Assembly (NCBI RefSeq): GCF_000801295.1 | Contig: NZ_AP012978.1 | Location: 2,401,001-2,465,000 of the forward strand | Source of the DNA: an endosymbiont of unidentified scaly snail isolate Monju | GTDB lineage: Bacteria; Pseudomonadota; Gammaproteobacteria; Chromatiales; Chromatiaceae | Reading direction: 5' to 3' | Length of the DNA stretch: 64,000 bases | Part shown: in pieces, positions 1 through 10,361 of the stretch | Layout: each line of letters opens with the position of its first letter | Position numbering within the stretch: position 1 is the stretch's first letter | Position numbers and translations under genes: made by a program | The notes under the pieces: model-generated | Databases searched by the model: none | Seen by the model: the letters and a program-made list of their open reading frames with translations, nothing else | What the model was told of the DNA's origin: nothing

Positions 1-431
1 AGGACTTCGCCCTGTCACACCCCGGTGGCAGCCTGGGCAAGCGCCTGCTGCTGCGGGTCTCCGACCTGATGCACGAGGGCGAGCGCCTGCCGGTGGTGCG
101 CGAGTCCGACCCGCTGCGCGAGGCCCTGCTGGAGATGACCGCCAAGGGCCTGGGCATGACCGCCATCCTCGACGCCAGCGACACCTTGATCGGCGTCTTC
201 ACCGACGGCGATCTGCGGCGCTGTTTCGATGCCCGCCACGACCTGCACGACGCGCGAGTGGGTGACGTCATGACCCGCGGCGGGGTGCGTATCCAGGCCG
301 ACCGCCTGGCTGCCGAGGCATTGAAACTCATGCAGGACCGCCAGATCAATGCCCTGCTGGTCGTCGACAGCGAAGACCGCCTGGTCGGCGCGCTCAACAT
401 GCACGATCTGCTGCGCGCGGGCGTGGTCTGA
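1..431 (+). CDS. kdsD: Arabinose-5-phosphate isomerase, C-terminal part
   Basis: This is the 3' end of a gene that begins before the window; codons start at base 3. The first visible residues (DFALSHPGGSLGKR) are the end of the SIS sugar-isomerase domain. Two CBS domains follow, with the typical GVFTDGDLRR and LVGALNMHDLLRAG endings. KdsD converts ribulose 5-phosphate to arabinose 5-phosphate, the first step of Kdo synthesis. It is followed 18 bp later by kdsC, the usual order in Gammaproteobacteria. Confidence 0.93.
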   Translation, partial: DFALSHPGGSLGKRLLLRVSDLMHEGERLPVVRESDPLREALLEMTAKGLGMTAILDASDTLIGVFTDGDLRRCFDARHDLHDARVGDVMTRGGVRIQADRLAAEALKLMQDRQINALLVVDSEDRLVGALNMHDLLRAGVV

Positions 432-449
432 GACGAGGGAGGAAGCGAG

Positions 450-974
450 ATGCAGGACCTACAGGCACGAGCCCGCCAGATCGAACTGGTGATCTTCGAC
501 GTGGACGGGGTACTCACCGACGGCAGCCTGTTCCTGGGCGACGACGGCCAGGAATACAAGGCCTTCAATTCCAAGGACGGCCACGGCATGAAGATGCTGC
601 AACAGGCCGGCGTGAAGATCGCCATCATCACCGGCCGCACCTCCGAGGTGGTGCGCATCCGCATGCAGAGCCTGGGGATAGAGCACGTCTTCCAGGGCAT
701 CGAGAACAAGCTCGAGGCCTACGAGGAACTGAAACGGCGCCTGCGGCTGGACGACGCACAGATCGCCTACGTCGGCGACGACGTGGTGGACTTGCCGGTG
801 ATGACCCGGGTCGGCCTGGCCATCTGTGTGGCCGACGGTCACGCCCTGGTGCGGCGGCATGCACACTGGACCACCAGCCACGCCGGTGGCCGCGGCGCCG
901 CGCGCGAAGTCTGCGAGCTGCTGATGGACGCCCAGGGCAAGCTCGCCGCCGCCCTCGACGCCTACCTGGCCTGA
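450..974 (+). CDS. kdsC: 3-deoxy-D-manno-octulosonate 8-phosphate phosphatase
   Basis: A 174-residue HAD-superfamily phosphatase of the normal KdsC size, without a cap domain. Motif I is DVDGVLTDG with catalytic D17 and D19. Motif II is ITGRTS, and the Mg-binding motif IV is VGDDVVD near residue 110. It removes phosphate from Kdo 8-phosphate in the cytoplasm to give Kdo for lipid A core assembly. A GAGGGAGGAAG purine stretch just upstream serves as ribosome binding site. It lies between kdsD and lptC. Confidence 0.95.
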   Translation: MQDLQARARQIELVIFDVDGVLTDGSLFLGDDGQEYKAFNSKDGHGMKMLQQAGVKIAIITGRTSEVVRIRMQSLGIEHVFQGIENKLEAYEELKRRLRLDDAQIAYVGDDVVDLPVMTRVGLAICVADGHALVRRHAHWTTSHAGGRGAAREVCELLMDAQGKLAAALDAYLA

Positions 975-978
975 GCCC

Positions 979-1545
979 ATGCGCCACCCCCTGTTCGTGT
1001 GGACCCTGGTGGCGCTGCTCGCCGGCCTGAGCTGGTGGCTGGCCGAACGCCCCGCCCCCCCGCGCGAGCAGGCGACCGTGCACGCCGACGTACGCCGGGT
1101 GGACTATTACCTGCGCGAACTGGGCGTCACCACCATGGGCAGGGACGGCCGACCGGCACGCACCCTGCGCGCCGCCGAGCTGCGCCACTACAGTGACGAC
1201 GACACCACCGGGGTGCGCACCCTCCGCCTCACCCTCCACTCGCGCGATGCCCCACCGTGGGAGATCCGCGCGGACACCGGCTGGGTCTCGGCGTCAGGCG
1301 ACCTCGTCCTGCTCGACGGCGAGGTGCACATCACCCGCGAAGGGGCGGAAGGTGTCCGCCCGATGCGCATCGACACCCGCAACCTGCGCATCCAGCCGGA
1401 ACAGGGCTATGCGGAGACCGACGAACGGGTTAGGGTACGCTCGAGGCGGGACCGACTGGATGCCAGCGGCATGCAGGCCTGGTTCCACCATCCGGCACGC
1501 ATCAAGTTTCTAGCCGACGTAAAGGGATACTATGCGCCACCTTGA
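979..1545 (+). CDS. lptC: LPS export periplasmic protein LptC
   Basis: A 188-residue bitopic protein with one N-terminal transmembrane segment (about residues 5-22, LFVWTLVALLAGLSWWLA) and a periplasmic LptC beta-jellyroll domain. Family features include the AELRHY segment and the LDGEVHI strand. LptC takes LPS from the LptBFG transporter and passes it to LptA. The start is 4 bp after the kdsC stop and the 3' end overlaps lptA by 14 bp, so kdsC-lptC-lptA are translationally coupled. Confidence 0.9.
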   Translation: MRHPLFVWTLVALLAGLSWWLAERPAPPREQATVHADVRRVDYYLRELGVTTMGRDGRPARTLRAAELRHYSDDDTTGVRTLRLTLHSRDAPPWEIRADTGWVSASGDLVLLDGEVHITREGAEGVRPMRIDTRNLRIQPEQGYAETDERVRVRSRRDRLDASGMQAWFHHPARIKFLADVKGYYAPP

Positions 1546-2017
1546 ACACTTCCTGCTCGCCCTGCTGCTGACCTGGAGCAGCCTGAGTACGGCACTGGAC
1601 AGCGACCGCCGCCAGCCTGTGGACCTGGCCGCCGACAGCGTGGACATCGACGAGGGCCGCCAGGTCGCCATCTACAAGGGCAACGTCGAACTGCGGCAGG
1701 GCAGCATGCACCTGCGCGCCGACCGCGTCACCATCCACCACCGCCAGCGCAAGCCCGACCGCATCGTCGCCGAGGGCCGGCCGGTGCGCTTCGAACAGGA
1801 TACTGGTCGCGGTCGCATCAAGGCGCGCGCGCGCAAGGCCGAATACGTGGTGAACAGCGAGATCCTCTACCTCATCGGCGACGCGGTACTGGTACAGAAC
1901 GGCAACACCATGAAGAGCGACCGCATCGTCTACGACCGGGTGAAACACAAGGTGCGGGCCGGCGCCGCCGCCAAGGGCAAGCAACGGGTGCGCATCACCA
2001 TCCAGCCCGGCCAGTGA
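1532..2017 (+). CDS. lptA: LPS transport periplasmic protein LptA
   Basis: A 161-residue secreted protein with a Sec signal peptide (residues 1-21, ending near LSTA) and an OstA/LptA beta-jellyroll domain. Typical LptA stretches are [11 protein letters not shown] near the N-terminus, [10 protein letters not shown] and [16 protein letters not shown]. LptA polymerises into the periplasmic bridge that carries LPS to the outer membrane. It overlaps lptC and ends 4 bp before lptB. Confidence 0.92.
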   Translation: MRHLEHFLLALLLTWSSLSTALDSDRRQPVDLAADSVDIDEGRQVAIYKGNVELRQGSMHLRADRVTIHHRQRKPDRIVAEGRPVRFEQDTGRGRIKARARKAEYVVNSEILYLIGDAVLVQNGNTMKSDRIVYDRVKHKVRAGAAAKGKQRVRITIQPGQ

Positions 2018-2021
2018 GCCC

Positions 2022-2747
2022 GTGTCCCGCCTCGCCGCCCAGGGCCTGATCAAGCGCTATCGCGGCCGCGACGTGGTCGCCGGCGCCTCGCTGCACCTCG
2101 ATGCCGGCGAGGTGGTGGGCCTGCTCGGCCCCAACGGCGCGGGCAAGACCACCTGCTTCTACATGCTGGTGGGGCTGATCCCGCCGGACGCGGGCCAGGT
2201 GCTGCTCGGCGAACAGGAGGTCACCGATGCCCCCATGCACGCGCGGGCGCGCCTGGGCCTGGGCTACCTGGCACAGGAGCCCTCGGTGTTCCGCGGTCTG
2301 AGCGTGGCCGAGAACGTGCTCGCCATCCTCGAGTTGCGGCGCGAACTGGGCCGTGCGCAGCGGCGCGAGGAATGCGACCGCCTGCTGCACGAGTTCGGGC
2401 TGCGCCACCTTGCAGACAATCCGGCCGCCGGCCTGTCGGGAGGCGAGCGCCGGCGCCTGGAGATCGCCCGCGCGCTGGCCGCCGAGCCCCGTTTCCTGCT
2501 GCTCGACGAACCCTTCGCTGGCGTGGACCCTATCTCGGTGGTGGATATCCAGCGCATCATCGGCCAACTCAGCGAGGCCGGCATCGGCATCCTCATCACC
2601 GACCACAACGTGCGCGAAACCCTGGGTATCTGTCAGCGTGCCTACATCATGAACCGCGGCGCCATCCTCGCCCAGGGCGCCCCCGACGAGATCCTCGCCG
2701 ACCCCGAGGTGCGCTCGGTGTACCTGGGCGAACACTTCCGCCTCTGA
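2022..2747 (+). CDS. lptB: LPS export ABC transporter ATP-binding protein
   Basis: A 241-residue ABC ATPase starting at GTG. Walker A is GPNGAGKTT, the Q-loop lies in YLAQEPSVF, the signature is [15 protein letters not shown], Walker B is [13 protein letters not shown] and the H-loop is TDHNVRE. It powers LPS extraction from the inner membrane with LptF and LptG, which are not in this window. In many relatives rpoN follows directly; here the pentose-phosphate/glycogen block comes next. Confidence 0.95.
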   Translation: MSRLAAQGLIKRYRGRDVVAGASLHLDAGEVVGLLGPNGAGKTTCFYMLVGLIPPDAGQVLLGEQEVTDAPMHARARLGLGYLAQEPSVFRGLSVAENVLAILELRRELGRAQRREECDRLLHEFGLRHLADNPAAGLSGGERRRLEIARALAAEPRFLLLDEPFAGVDPISVVDIQRIIGQLSEAGIGILITDHNVRETLGICQRAYIMNRGAILAQGAPDEILADPEVRSVYLGEHFRL

Positions 2748-2810
2748 GAATCCTCCCAAACCGCCGGCGCCTGCTACGCTTGGGAGTCCAGGAACGGTGG
2801 AGACAGGGCC

Positions 2811-4237
<1,427 letters not shown>

Positions 4238-4245
<8 letters not shown>

Positions 4246-5719
4246 TGATTGCAGCCTGGTCATCTTCGGCGCCACCGGCAATCTGGCGCAGCGCAAGCTG
4301 TTCCCGGCGCTCTACCACCTGGACGCCTCGGGACTGCTGCCGGCCGGTCTGAAGATCCTGGGCAACGGACGCAGCGAACACAGCCGCGAGAGCTGGCAGC
4401 AACATGTGCGCGGCGCCCTCGAGGCGCACGCACGGGACCCGCTGGTCCCCGAGACCTGGCAACGTTTTGCATCGCGGCTGTACTACCTGCGCGGCGACCT
4501 TTCCGCGCCCGACACCTACCACCAGCTGGGGCAGACACTGCACGGCAGCGACTGGCCGGACAACCGGGTGTTCTACGTGGCCCTGCCACCGGCGCGCTAT
4601 GGCAGCATCATCGAATCACTGGGCGAGGCCGAGCTGCTGAACGAGAACGACGGGCACTGGCGCCGGGTGGTGATCGAAAAGCCCTTCGGGGCCGACCTGG
4701 AGAGCGCGCGCAGCCTGCAAAGCAAGCTCTCGCGCTACCTGAACGAGCACCAGACCTACCGCATCGACCACTACATGGGCAAGGCGATGGTGCAGAACAT
4801 CCTGGTCTCCCGTTTCGCCAACCTGCTGTTCGAGCCCCTGTGGAACCGCACCCACATCGAGCAGGTGCAGATCACCCGTACCGAGACCCTGGGCGTGGGC
4901 TCACGCGCCAGTTTCTACGAGCACACCGGGGCGCTGCGCGACATGCTGCAGAGCCACCTGATGCAACTGATGTCGCTGATCGCCATGGAACCGCCGGTAT
5001 CCATGCACAGCGACGACCTGCGCGACGAAAAAGTGAAGGTGCTGAAATCCATTCGCCCCATCCATCCCTCGGCGGTCAACGCGTGCGCCTTCCGCGCCCA
5101 GTACACCACCGGCCGCAACGGCGGCGAGACCGTGCCTGGCTACCTGGAAGAGCCGGGCGTCGACCCCCACAGCGTCACCGAGACCTATGCCGCGCTCAAG
5201 CTCTACGTGGACAACTGGCGCTGGCGCGACGTGCCCTTCTACCTGCGCACCGGCAAGCGCATGGCCGAAGCGCTGTCCACCATCGCCATCAGCTTCCGCC
5301 AGCCACCCAAGCACTTCTTTCGCAGGGCGCACATCGAGCGCCCGCCGCCCAACTGGATGATCATGAGCATGTCGCCCGAGGAGTCACTGCGCATCGAGAT
5401 CACGGTCAAGCGGCCAGGCATGACCATGTCCACCCGACAAATCAGCCTGGATGCTCCCTTCCGCTGCGAATACCATGCCCAGACCGGCGCCTACGAGGGC
5501 CTGCTGCTCGACGTGCTCGAGGGCGACAACTCGCTGTTCCTGCGCTACGACGAGGTGGAATGGGCCTGGCGGGTGGTCGATCCGGTGCTGCATGCCTGGG
5601 CCACCGAGCGCGACTACATCGCCAGCTACCCCGCAGGCAACTGGGAACCGGCCGAGGTGGGGCGTATCTTCGACCGACCGCATCACCACTGGCGCAATCA
5701 TCTGGATCCCGAGTCATGA
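4238..5719 (+). CDS. zwf: Glucose-6-phosphate 1-dehydrogenase
   Basis: A 493-residue G6PDH. The nucleotide-binding fingerprint is GATGNLAQRKL at the N-terminus, EKPFG follows, and the active site is RIDHYMGK with the catalytic His. The reading frame is open further upstream, but ATG 4238 fits the family N-terminus (MSDDCSLVIFG) and overlaps the gnd stop. It oxidises glucose 6-phosphate to 6-phosphogluconolactone, feeding pgl next door. Its 3' end overlaps pgl by 4 bp (ATGA). Confidence 0.95.
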
Positions 5720-6384
5720 CCACCTGGATCGGCTGCGAGGACGCGGACGCCCTGGCCACCGAGGCAGCGCGCCTGATCCGTGCCGCGGCGGCCGAAGCGA
5801 TCGCCCGCCATGGGCACTTCCGGCTGGTACTGGCAGGCGGCACTACCCCGCTGGCCACCTATCGGCTGCTCACCGAACAACCCGAGGGGCTGGCCGACTG
5901 GCACCTGTACTACGGCGACGAGCGCTGCCTGCCGGCGGACGATCCACAACGCAACGCCAGCCTGGTCGCAGAGACCGGCCTGCCGACACACGCCAGTCGC
6001 CACCATCCCATTCCCGCCGAGGCCTGCCCCGAGGGCGCGGCTGTGCGTTACACCGCCACCATCACCCCTGCCCTGCCCTTCGACCTGGTGTTGCTGGGCA
6101 TGGGCGAGGACGGCCACACTGCCAGCCTGTTCCCCGGTCACCATTGGCCCGACCAGCCGGTGATCCCGGTCGAGAACGCCCCCAAGCCACCGTCACGACG
6201 GGTCAGCCTGGGCCCCACCAGCCTGCGCGCCTGCCGGCAGATGCTGGTGCTGGTCAGCGGCGAGGGCAAGGAAGAGGCGCTACGCGCCTGGCGCGCCGGT
6301 GAAGACCTGCCGGTGACACGCGTCGCCGACCTGCCGCAGGCGCGGGTGCTGGTCGAGCGCAACCTGCTGGAGACCGCGCCATGA
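5716..6384 (+). CDS. pgl: 6-phosphogluconolactonase
   Basis: A 222-residue protein of the DevB/Pgl family, related to glucosamine-6-phosphate isomerase. Key stretches are LVLAGGTTP, YYGDERCLP with the phosphate-contacting region, and LLGMGEDGHTASLFPG containing the catalytic His. ATG 5716 overlaps the zwf stop and is the family start. It hydrolyses 6-phosphogluconolactone to 6-phosphogluconate, linking zwf to gnd. It overlaps glk by 4 bp. Confidence 0.94.
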   Translation: MTTWIGCEDADALATEAARLIRAAAAEAIARHGHFRLVLAGGTTPLATYRLLTEQPEGLADWHLYYGDERCLPADDPQRNASLVAETGLPTHASRHHPIPAEACPEGAAVRYTATITPALPFDLVLLGMGEDGHTASLFPGHHWPDQPVIPVENAPKPPSRRVSLGPTSLRACRQMLVLVSGEGKEEALRAWRAGEDLPVTRVADLPQARVLVERNLLETAP

Positions 6385-7316
6385 GCCGACTGGCCGCCGA
6401 TGTCGGAGGCACCTGGACCCGTCTGGCGCTGCTCGACGGCGGGGAGACCCGTACCCGGCACTATCGCAATGCCGGCTTTTCCGACCTCTATCAGATCATC
6501 GAACGTTTCCTGCTCGACGAACAGGTGGCAGCGACCACCATCAAGTACATGGTACTGGCCCTGCCGGGCCCGGTGGGCGAGGCGCCGATGCACCTCACCA
6601 ACCTCGGCTGGGTAGTGAAGCACGAGGGCCTGCACGCCTGCTGCCCACGGGCGCACATCCGCCTGCTCAACGACTTCCAGGGCGCCGCGGTGGGGGCACT
6701 GCACGCCAGTGAGGGACGCTGGCTCAACCCACATGCCGCGGCACCGGCAAGCCGGGGCCCGGCGGTGGTCACCGGCCCCGGGACCGGCCTGGGCCTGGCC
6801 TGGTACGCGGACATTACCGAGGCCGCGCTGCCCCGGGCCAGCGAAGGCGGGCATGCCGATTTCGCGCCGGCCGAAGCACGGCAGCGCGCCTTGCACGCCT
6901 GGCTGGCACAGCGCCATGGTCACGTCTCCTGGGAGCGGGTGCTGTCCGGGCCGGGACTGGGCGAACTGCATGCCTTTCTCGCCGCGGCAGAAGACCCTTT
7001 GCCCCCAGAGCAGGTCCAGCAACACGCCGAGACCGGCGATGCGACAAGCCGCGAGGCGATTGCACTGTTCCTGCGCATCCTCGGCAACTGGGTCAGCAAC
7101 CTGGCCCTGCTGTTCCGTCCTGCGGCCGGGATCTGGCTGTGTGGCGGCGTGGTCCAGCACCTGGCACGCTGGTTTGCGGGCGATGCCTTCCTCGAAGGTT
7201 TCCTGGCCCGCGGGCGCATGCAGGCCGTGGCACGCGAGACCCCGGTACGCCTGGTCGAGCAGGCCGATGTCGGTCTCGCGGGGGTCATTCATCTGGCAAG
7301 AGGTCTGACGCCATGA
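6381..7316 (+). CDS. glk: Glucokinase
   Basis: A 311-residue ROK-unrelated, Glk-family (bacterial type A) glucokinase. ADVGGTWTRLALL is the N-terminal ATP phosphate-binding loop, LLNDFQGAAVG holds the catalytic Asp, and VTGPGTGLGLAW is the second glycine-rich motif. It phosphorylates glucose released from glycogen or maltodextrins, feeding zwf or glycolysis. It overlaps both pgl and glgC by ATGA, so it belongs to the same transcript. Confidence 0.93.
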   Translation: MSRLAADVGGTWTRLALLDGGETRTRHYRNAGFSDLYQIIERFLLDEQVAATTIKYMVLALPGPVGEAPMHLTNLGWVVKHEGLHACCPRAHIRLLNDFQGAAVGALHASEGRWLNPHAAAPASRGPAVVTGPGTGLGLAWYADITEAALPRASEGGHADFAPAEARQRALHAWLAQRHGHVSWERVLSGPGLGELHAFLAAAEDPLPPEQVQQHAETGDATSREAIALFLRILGNWVSNLALLFRPAAGIWLCGGVVQHLARWFAGDAFLEGFLARGRMQAVARETPVRLVEQADVGLAGVIHLARGLTP

Positions 7317-8611
7317 AGGATGAGAACCAACAACAGAAACTCTATCGCTACTATGTCGAACCCCGCATGGTCAGCGATCTCACGCGCAACACCCTCGTGC
7401 TGGTGCTCGCCGGTGGCGTGGGCTCGCGCCTGAAGAACCTCACCAAGTGGCGCGCCAAGCCGGCGGTACCCTTCGGCGCCAAATACCGCATCATCGACTT
7501 CCCGCTGTCGAACTGCGTCAACTCCGGCCTGCGGCGCATCGGCGTGCTCACCCAGTACAAGTCGCACTCGCTGATCCGCCACCTGCAACGCGCCTGGAGC
7601 TTCATGCGCCCGGAGATCGGTGAGTTCGTGGAGATCATCCCCGCCCAGCAGCGCCTGCGCCAGGAGTGGTACCAGGGCACTGCCGACGCCATCTACCAGA
7701 ACCTGGACATCATCTATCGGCACAACCCGAAATACGTGCTGGTACTCGGCGGCGACCACATCTACACCATGGACTACAGCCGCATGCTCCAGCATCACGT
7801 GAAACACCGCGCGGACCTCACCGTGGGCTGCATCGAGGTGCCGCTGAGCGAGGCCAGCGCCTTCGGCGTGATGTCGGTGGACGAGAACCTCGAGATCACC
7901 CGCTTCACCGAAAAGCCGGCACACCCCGAACCCATACCGCAACACCCTGACGTGGCGCTGGCCTCGATGGGGATCTATATCTTTTCCATGGGGTTCCTCG
8001 CCGACATCCTGATCCGCGACGCCGAGGAGCCGACATCCGAACACGACTTCAGCAAGGACATCATTCCCAAGGCGATCCGCGACGCACGCGCGGTGGCCTA
8101 CCCCTTCGTGGACGAGCGTGGCCACCCTGCCTACTGGCGCGACGTGGGCTCCCTGTACTCCTACTGGAAGGCCAACATCGAGCTATGCGATATCGAACCG
8201 GAACTCAACCTGTACCGGCGCGACTGGCCTATCTGGACCTACCAGACACAGAGTCCGTCCGCCAAGTTCGCCTTCGACGACGAGGACCGGCGCGGCATGG
8301 CGGTGGACTCGCTGGTGGCCGGCGGCTGCATCATCTCGGGCGCCCTGGTGCGGCATTCGGTGATCTCCTTCAACACCACGATCGAGACCGGCAGCCTGAT
8401 CGAGGACAGCGTGATCCTGCCCAAGGTGAGCATCGGCAGGAACTGCACCATCCGCCGAGCCATCATCGACAAGGGCACCCTGATCCCCGACGGCATGCAG
8501 ATCGGCGTGGACCTCGAGAAGGACCGCCAGCGCTTCCTGGTCACCGAAGAGGGCATCGTGCTGGTCACTCCCGGACAGATGGGCCAGCGTCTGCACTTCG
8601 AGCGCGAGTGA
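7313..8611 (+). CDS. glgC: Glucose-1-phosphate adenylyltransferase
   Basis: A 432-residue ADP-glucose pyrophosphorylase. The N-terminal nucleotidyltransferase domain has AGGVGSRL, RAKPAVPFGAKYRIIDF and GGDHIYTMDY; the C-terminal third is a left-handed beta-helix with hexapeptide repeats. ATG 7313 overlaps the glk stop and gives the expected short N-terminal extension. The loop reads GGVG rather than the GGRG of enteric GlgC. It makes ADP-glucose, the committed step of glycogen synthesis, usually under allosteric control. Confidence 0.95.
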   Translation: MKDENQQQKLYRYYVEPRMVSDLTRNTLVLVLAGGVGSRLKNLTKWRAKPAVPFGAKYRIIDFPLSNCVNSGLRRIGVLTQYKSHSLIRHLQRAWSFMRPEIGEFVEIIPAQQRLRQEWYQGTADAIYQNLDIIYRHNPKYVLVLGGDHIYTMDYSRMLQHHVKHRADLTVGCIEVPLSEASAFGVMSVDENLEITRFTEKPAHPEPIPQHPDVALASMGIYIFSMGFLADILIRDAEEPTSEHDFSKDIIPKAIRDARAVAYPFVDERGHPAYWRDVGSLYSYWKANIELCDIEPELNLYRRDWPIWTYQTQSPSAKFAFDDEDRRGMAVDSLVAGGCIISGALVRHSVISFNTTIETGSLIEDSVILPKVSIGRNCTIRRAIIDKGTLIPDGMQIGVDLEKDRQRFLVTEEGIVLVTPGQMGQRLHFERE

Positions 8612-8612
8612 G

Positions 8613-10361
8613 ATGAGCACACCACGCCTGCGCTTCGTACTCTGCTGGCACATGCACCAGCCCTGGTACCGCGAGACCCTTGACGGCGACCACGCCCTGC
8701 CCTGGGTCTACCTGCATGCGCTCAAGGACTACAGCGACATGGCGGCACATCTCGAGGCGCACCCGGCAATGCGTGTGGTGGTCAACTTTACCCCGGTACT
8801 GCTCGAACAGCTCGCACACTATGCCGAGCGGCTGCGGGCCTGGCTGAACCACGGCAGCAGCATCCCCGACCCGCTGCTCGAACTGCTCGCCGGGCTGCGC
8901 CCCGTGCCCGAAGACCCGGACCAGCGCCGGGAGTTGCTGCGCTGTTGCCTGCGCGCCCACGCCCCGCGCATGATCGACCCCCACCCGGGATTCCGTGAGC
9001 TGCTTGTCCCCCTGGGCTATCCCGAGATCCCCGAGGACGACCTCCCCCTCCTGGACTACCTCGACGACCAGTATTTCATCGATCTGCTGGTGTGGTATCA
9101 CCTGGCCTGGCTGGGCCATTCCCTGCGCGCACATCCCACCGTACAAGGTCTGATGCACAAGGCCCGCCTTTTCGATCTCGCCGACCGGCGTGCCCTGCTG
9201 TCCCTGTTCGCCGAGATCATCGAGGGCCTGCCCGGCCGCTACCGTACGCTGGCCGAGAGCGGGCAGATCGAACTGTCGGCCACCCCCTGGAGCCACCCCA
9301 TCGTGCCGTTGCTGCTCGACTTCGAGAGTGCGCACTGTGCCCTGCCTGGCTGCTCACTGCCCGTACACCCCGGCTACCCCGGCGGCGAGGCGCGCGCGGA
9401 ATGGCAACTCGCGCACGGCCTGGCGGTGTTCGAACGCTTCTTCGGCCGCCGCCCGCAGGGGGTCTGGCTCTCCGAGGGCAGCGTCAGCGAGCAGGCAGTG
9501 GCACTGCTCGCCCGCTTCGGTATCACCTGGACTGCTTCGGGCGAGGGGGTATGGCACAACAGCCGGCGCCTCTCGGGACTGCCCCATGACACTCCCGAGG
9601 CGCGCCACGCCCTGTTCGTGCCGCACCGCATGCCCCAGGAGACCACCCGCCTGTTCTTCCGCGACGACGGCCTGTCCGACCGCATCGGCTTCGAGTACCA
9701 GCACTGGAACAACGAAGATGCGGTGACCGATTTTCTCCATCACCTGCACAACATCCGCAACTACCTGGGAAAGCACGCGGGCGAACGGGTGGTGAGCGTG
9801 ATCCTCGACGGCGAGAACGCCTGGGAATACTACCCCGACAACGCCTGGCACTTCCTCGGCGAGCTGTACCAGCGCCTGGCCACCGACCCGCTGATCGAGG
9901 TCACCACCTTCGGCGAAGCACAAAGCCAGGTGCCGGAGCTGGAGCTGCCGCGGCTGTGCGCCGGCAGCTGGGTGCACGGCTCCTTCTCCACCTGGATCGG
10001 CGAGCCCGCCAAGAACCGTGCCTGGGACCTGCTGGTGGAGGCCAAGCGTGCCTACGACGAAGTGCTCGCCAGCGGCCGGCTCGATACCCACCGCCGGCTC
10101 GATACCCACCGCCGGCTCGATACCCACCGCCGGCTCGAGGCCGGCCTGCAACTGGCCGTGTGCGAGGGCTCGGACTGGTTCTGGTGGTTCAGCGACGACA
10201 ACCCGGCCGACAGCGTGCAGTCCTTCGACCGCCTCTATCGACAGCAACTGGCACACCTCTACGAACTGCTCGGCAAGCCGCCCCCCGATGCGCTGGCCCG
10301 CCCGCTCGCCCATGGTGGCGGTCACGCGGCCAACGCCGGCACCATGCGCCGCGCGCCATGA
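8613..10361 (+). CDS. Glycoside hydrolase family 57 glucan enzyme
   Basis: A 582-residue GH57 protein. The N-terminal motif is CWHMHQPWY, WLSEGSVSE holds the likely nucleophile region, FRDDGLSDRIGF carries the likely acid/base Asp, and VILDGENAWEYYPDN and EGSDWFWWFSDDNP are the later family motifs. GH57 includes alpha-amylases, 4-alpha-glucanotransferases and branching enzymes, and the exact activity cannot be read here. It sits between glgC and malQ, which points to a cytoplasmic alpha-glucan role. About residues 489-506 contain three RLDTHR repeats from an 18-bp tandem repeat. It overlaps malQ by 4 bp. Confidence 0.9.
   Translation: MSTPRLRFVLCWHMHQPWYRETLDGDHALPWVYLHALKDYSDMAAHLEAHPAMRVVVNFTPVLLEQLAHYAERLRAWLNHGSSIPDPLLELLAGLRPVPEDPDQRRELLRCCLRAHAPRMIDPHPGFRELLVPLGYPEIPEDDLPLLDYLDDQYFIDLLVWYHLAWLGHSLRAHPTVQGLMHKARLFDLADRRALLSLFAEIIEGLPGRYRTLAESGQIELSATPWSHPIVPLLLDFESAHCALPGCSLPVHPGYPGGEARAEWQLAHGLAVFERFFGRRPQGVWLSEGSVSEQAVALLARFGITWTASGEGVWHNSRRLSGLPHDTPEARHALFVPHRMPQETTRLFFRDDGLSDRIGFEYQHWNNEDAVTDFLHHLHNIRNYLGKHAGERVVSVILDGENAWEYYPDNAWHFLGELYQRLATDPLIEVTTFGEAQSQVPELELPRLCAGSWVHGSFSTWIGEPAKNRAWDLLVEAKRAYDEVLASGRLDTHRRLDTHRRLDTHRRLEAGLQLAVCEGSDWFWWFSDDNPADSVQSFDRLYRQQLAHLYELLGKPPPDALARPLAHGGGHAANAGTMRRAP
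10077..10138 (+). repeat. 18-bp tandem repeat inside the GH57 gene
   Basis: Three perfect head-to-tail copies of an 18-bp unit (10077-10094, 10095-10112, 10113-10130), then the first 8 bases of a fourth. Each unit is in frame and encodes RLDTHR. The repeat lies in a surface-like linker before the last GH57 motif, so copy number can change without breaking the gene. Confidence 0.95.

Noticed and set aside
4249-5715. Long Arg/Pro-rich extension upstream of pgl in the same frame
   Set aside because: It overlies zwf, whose motifs are in another frame; pgl clearly begins at 5716.
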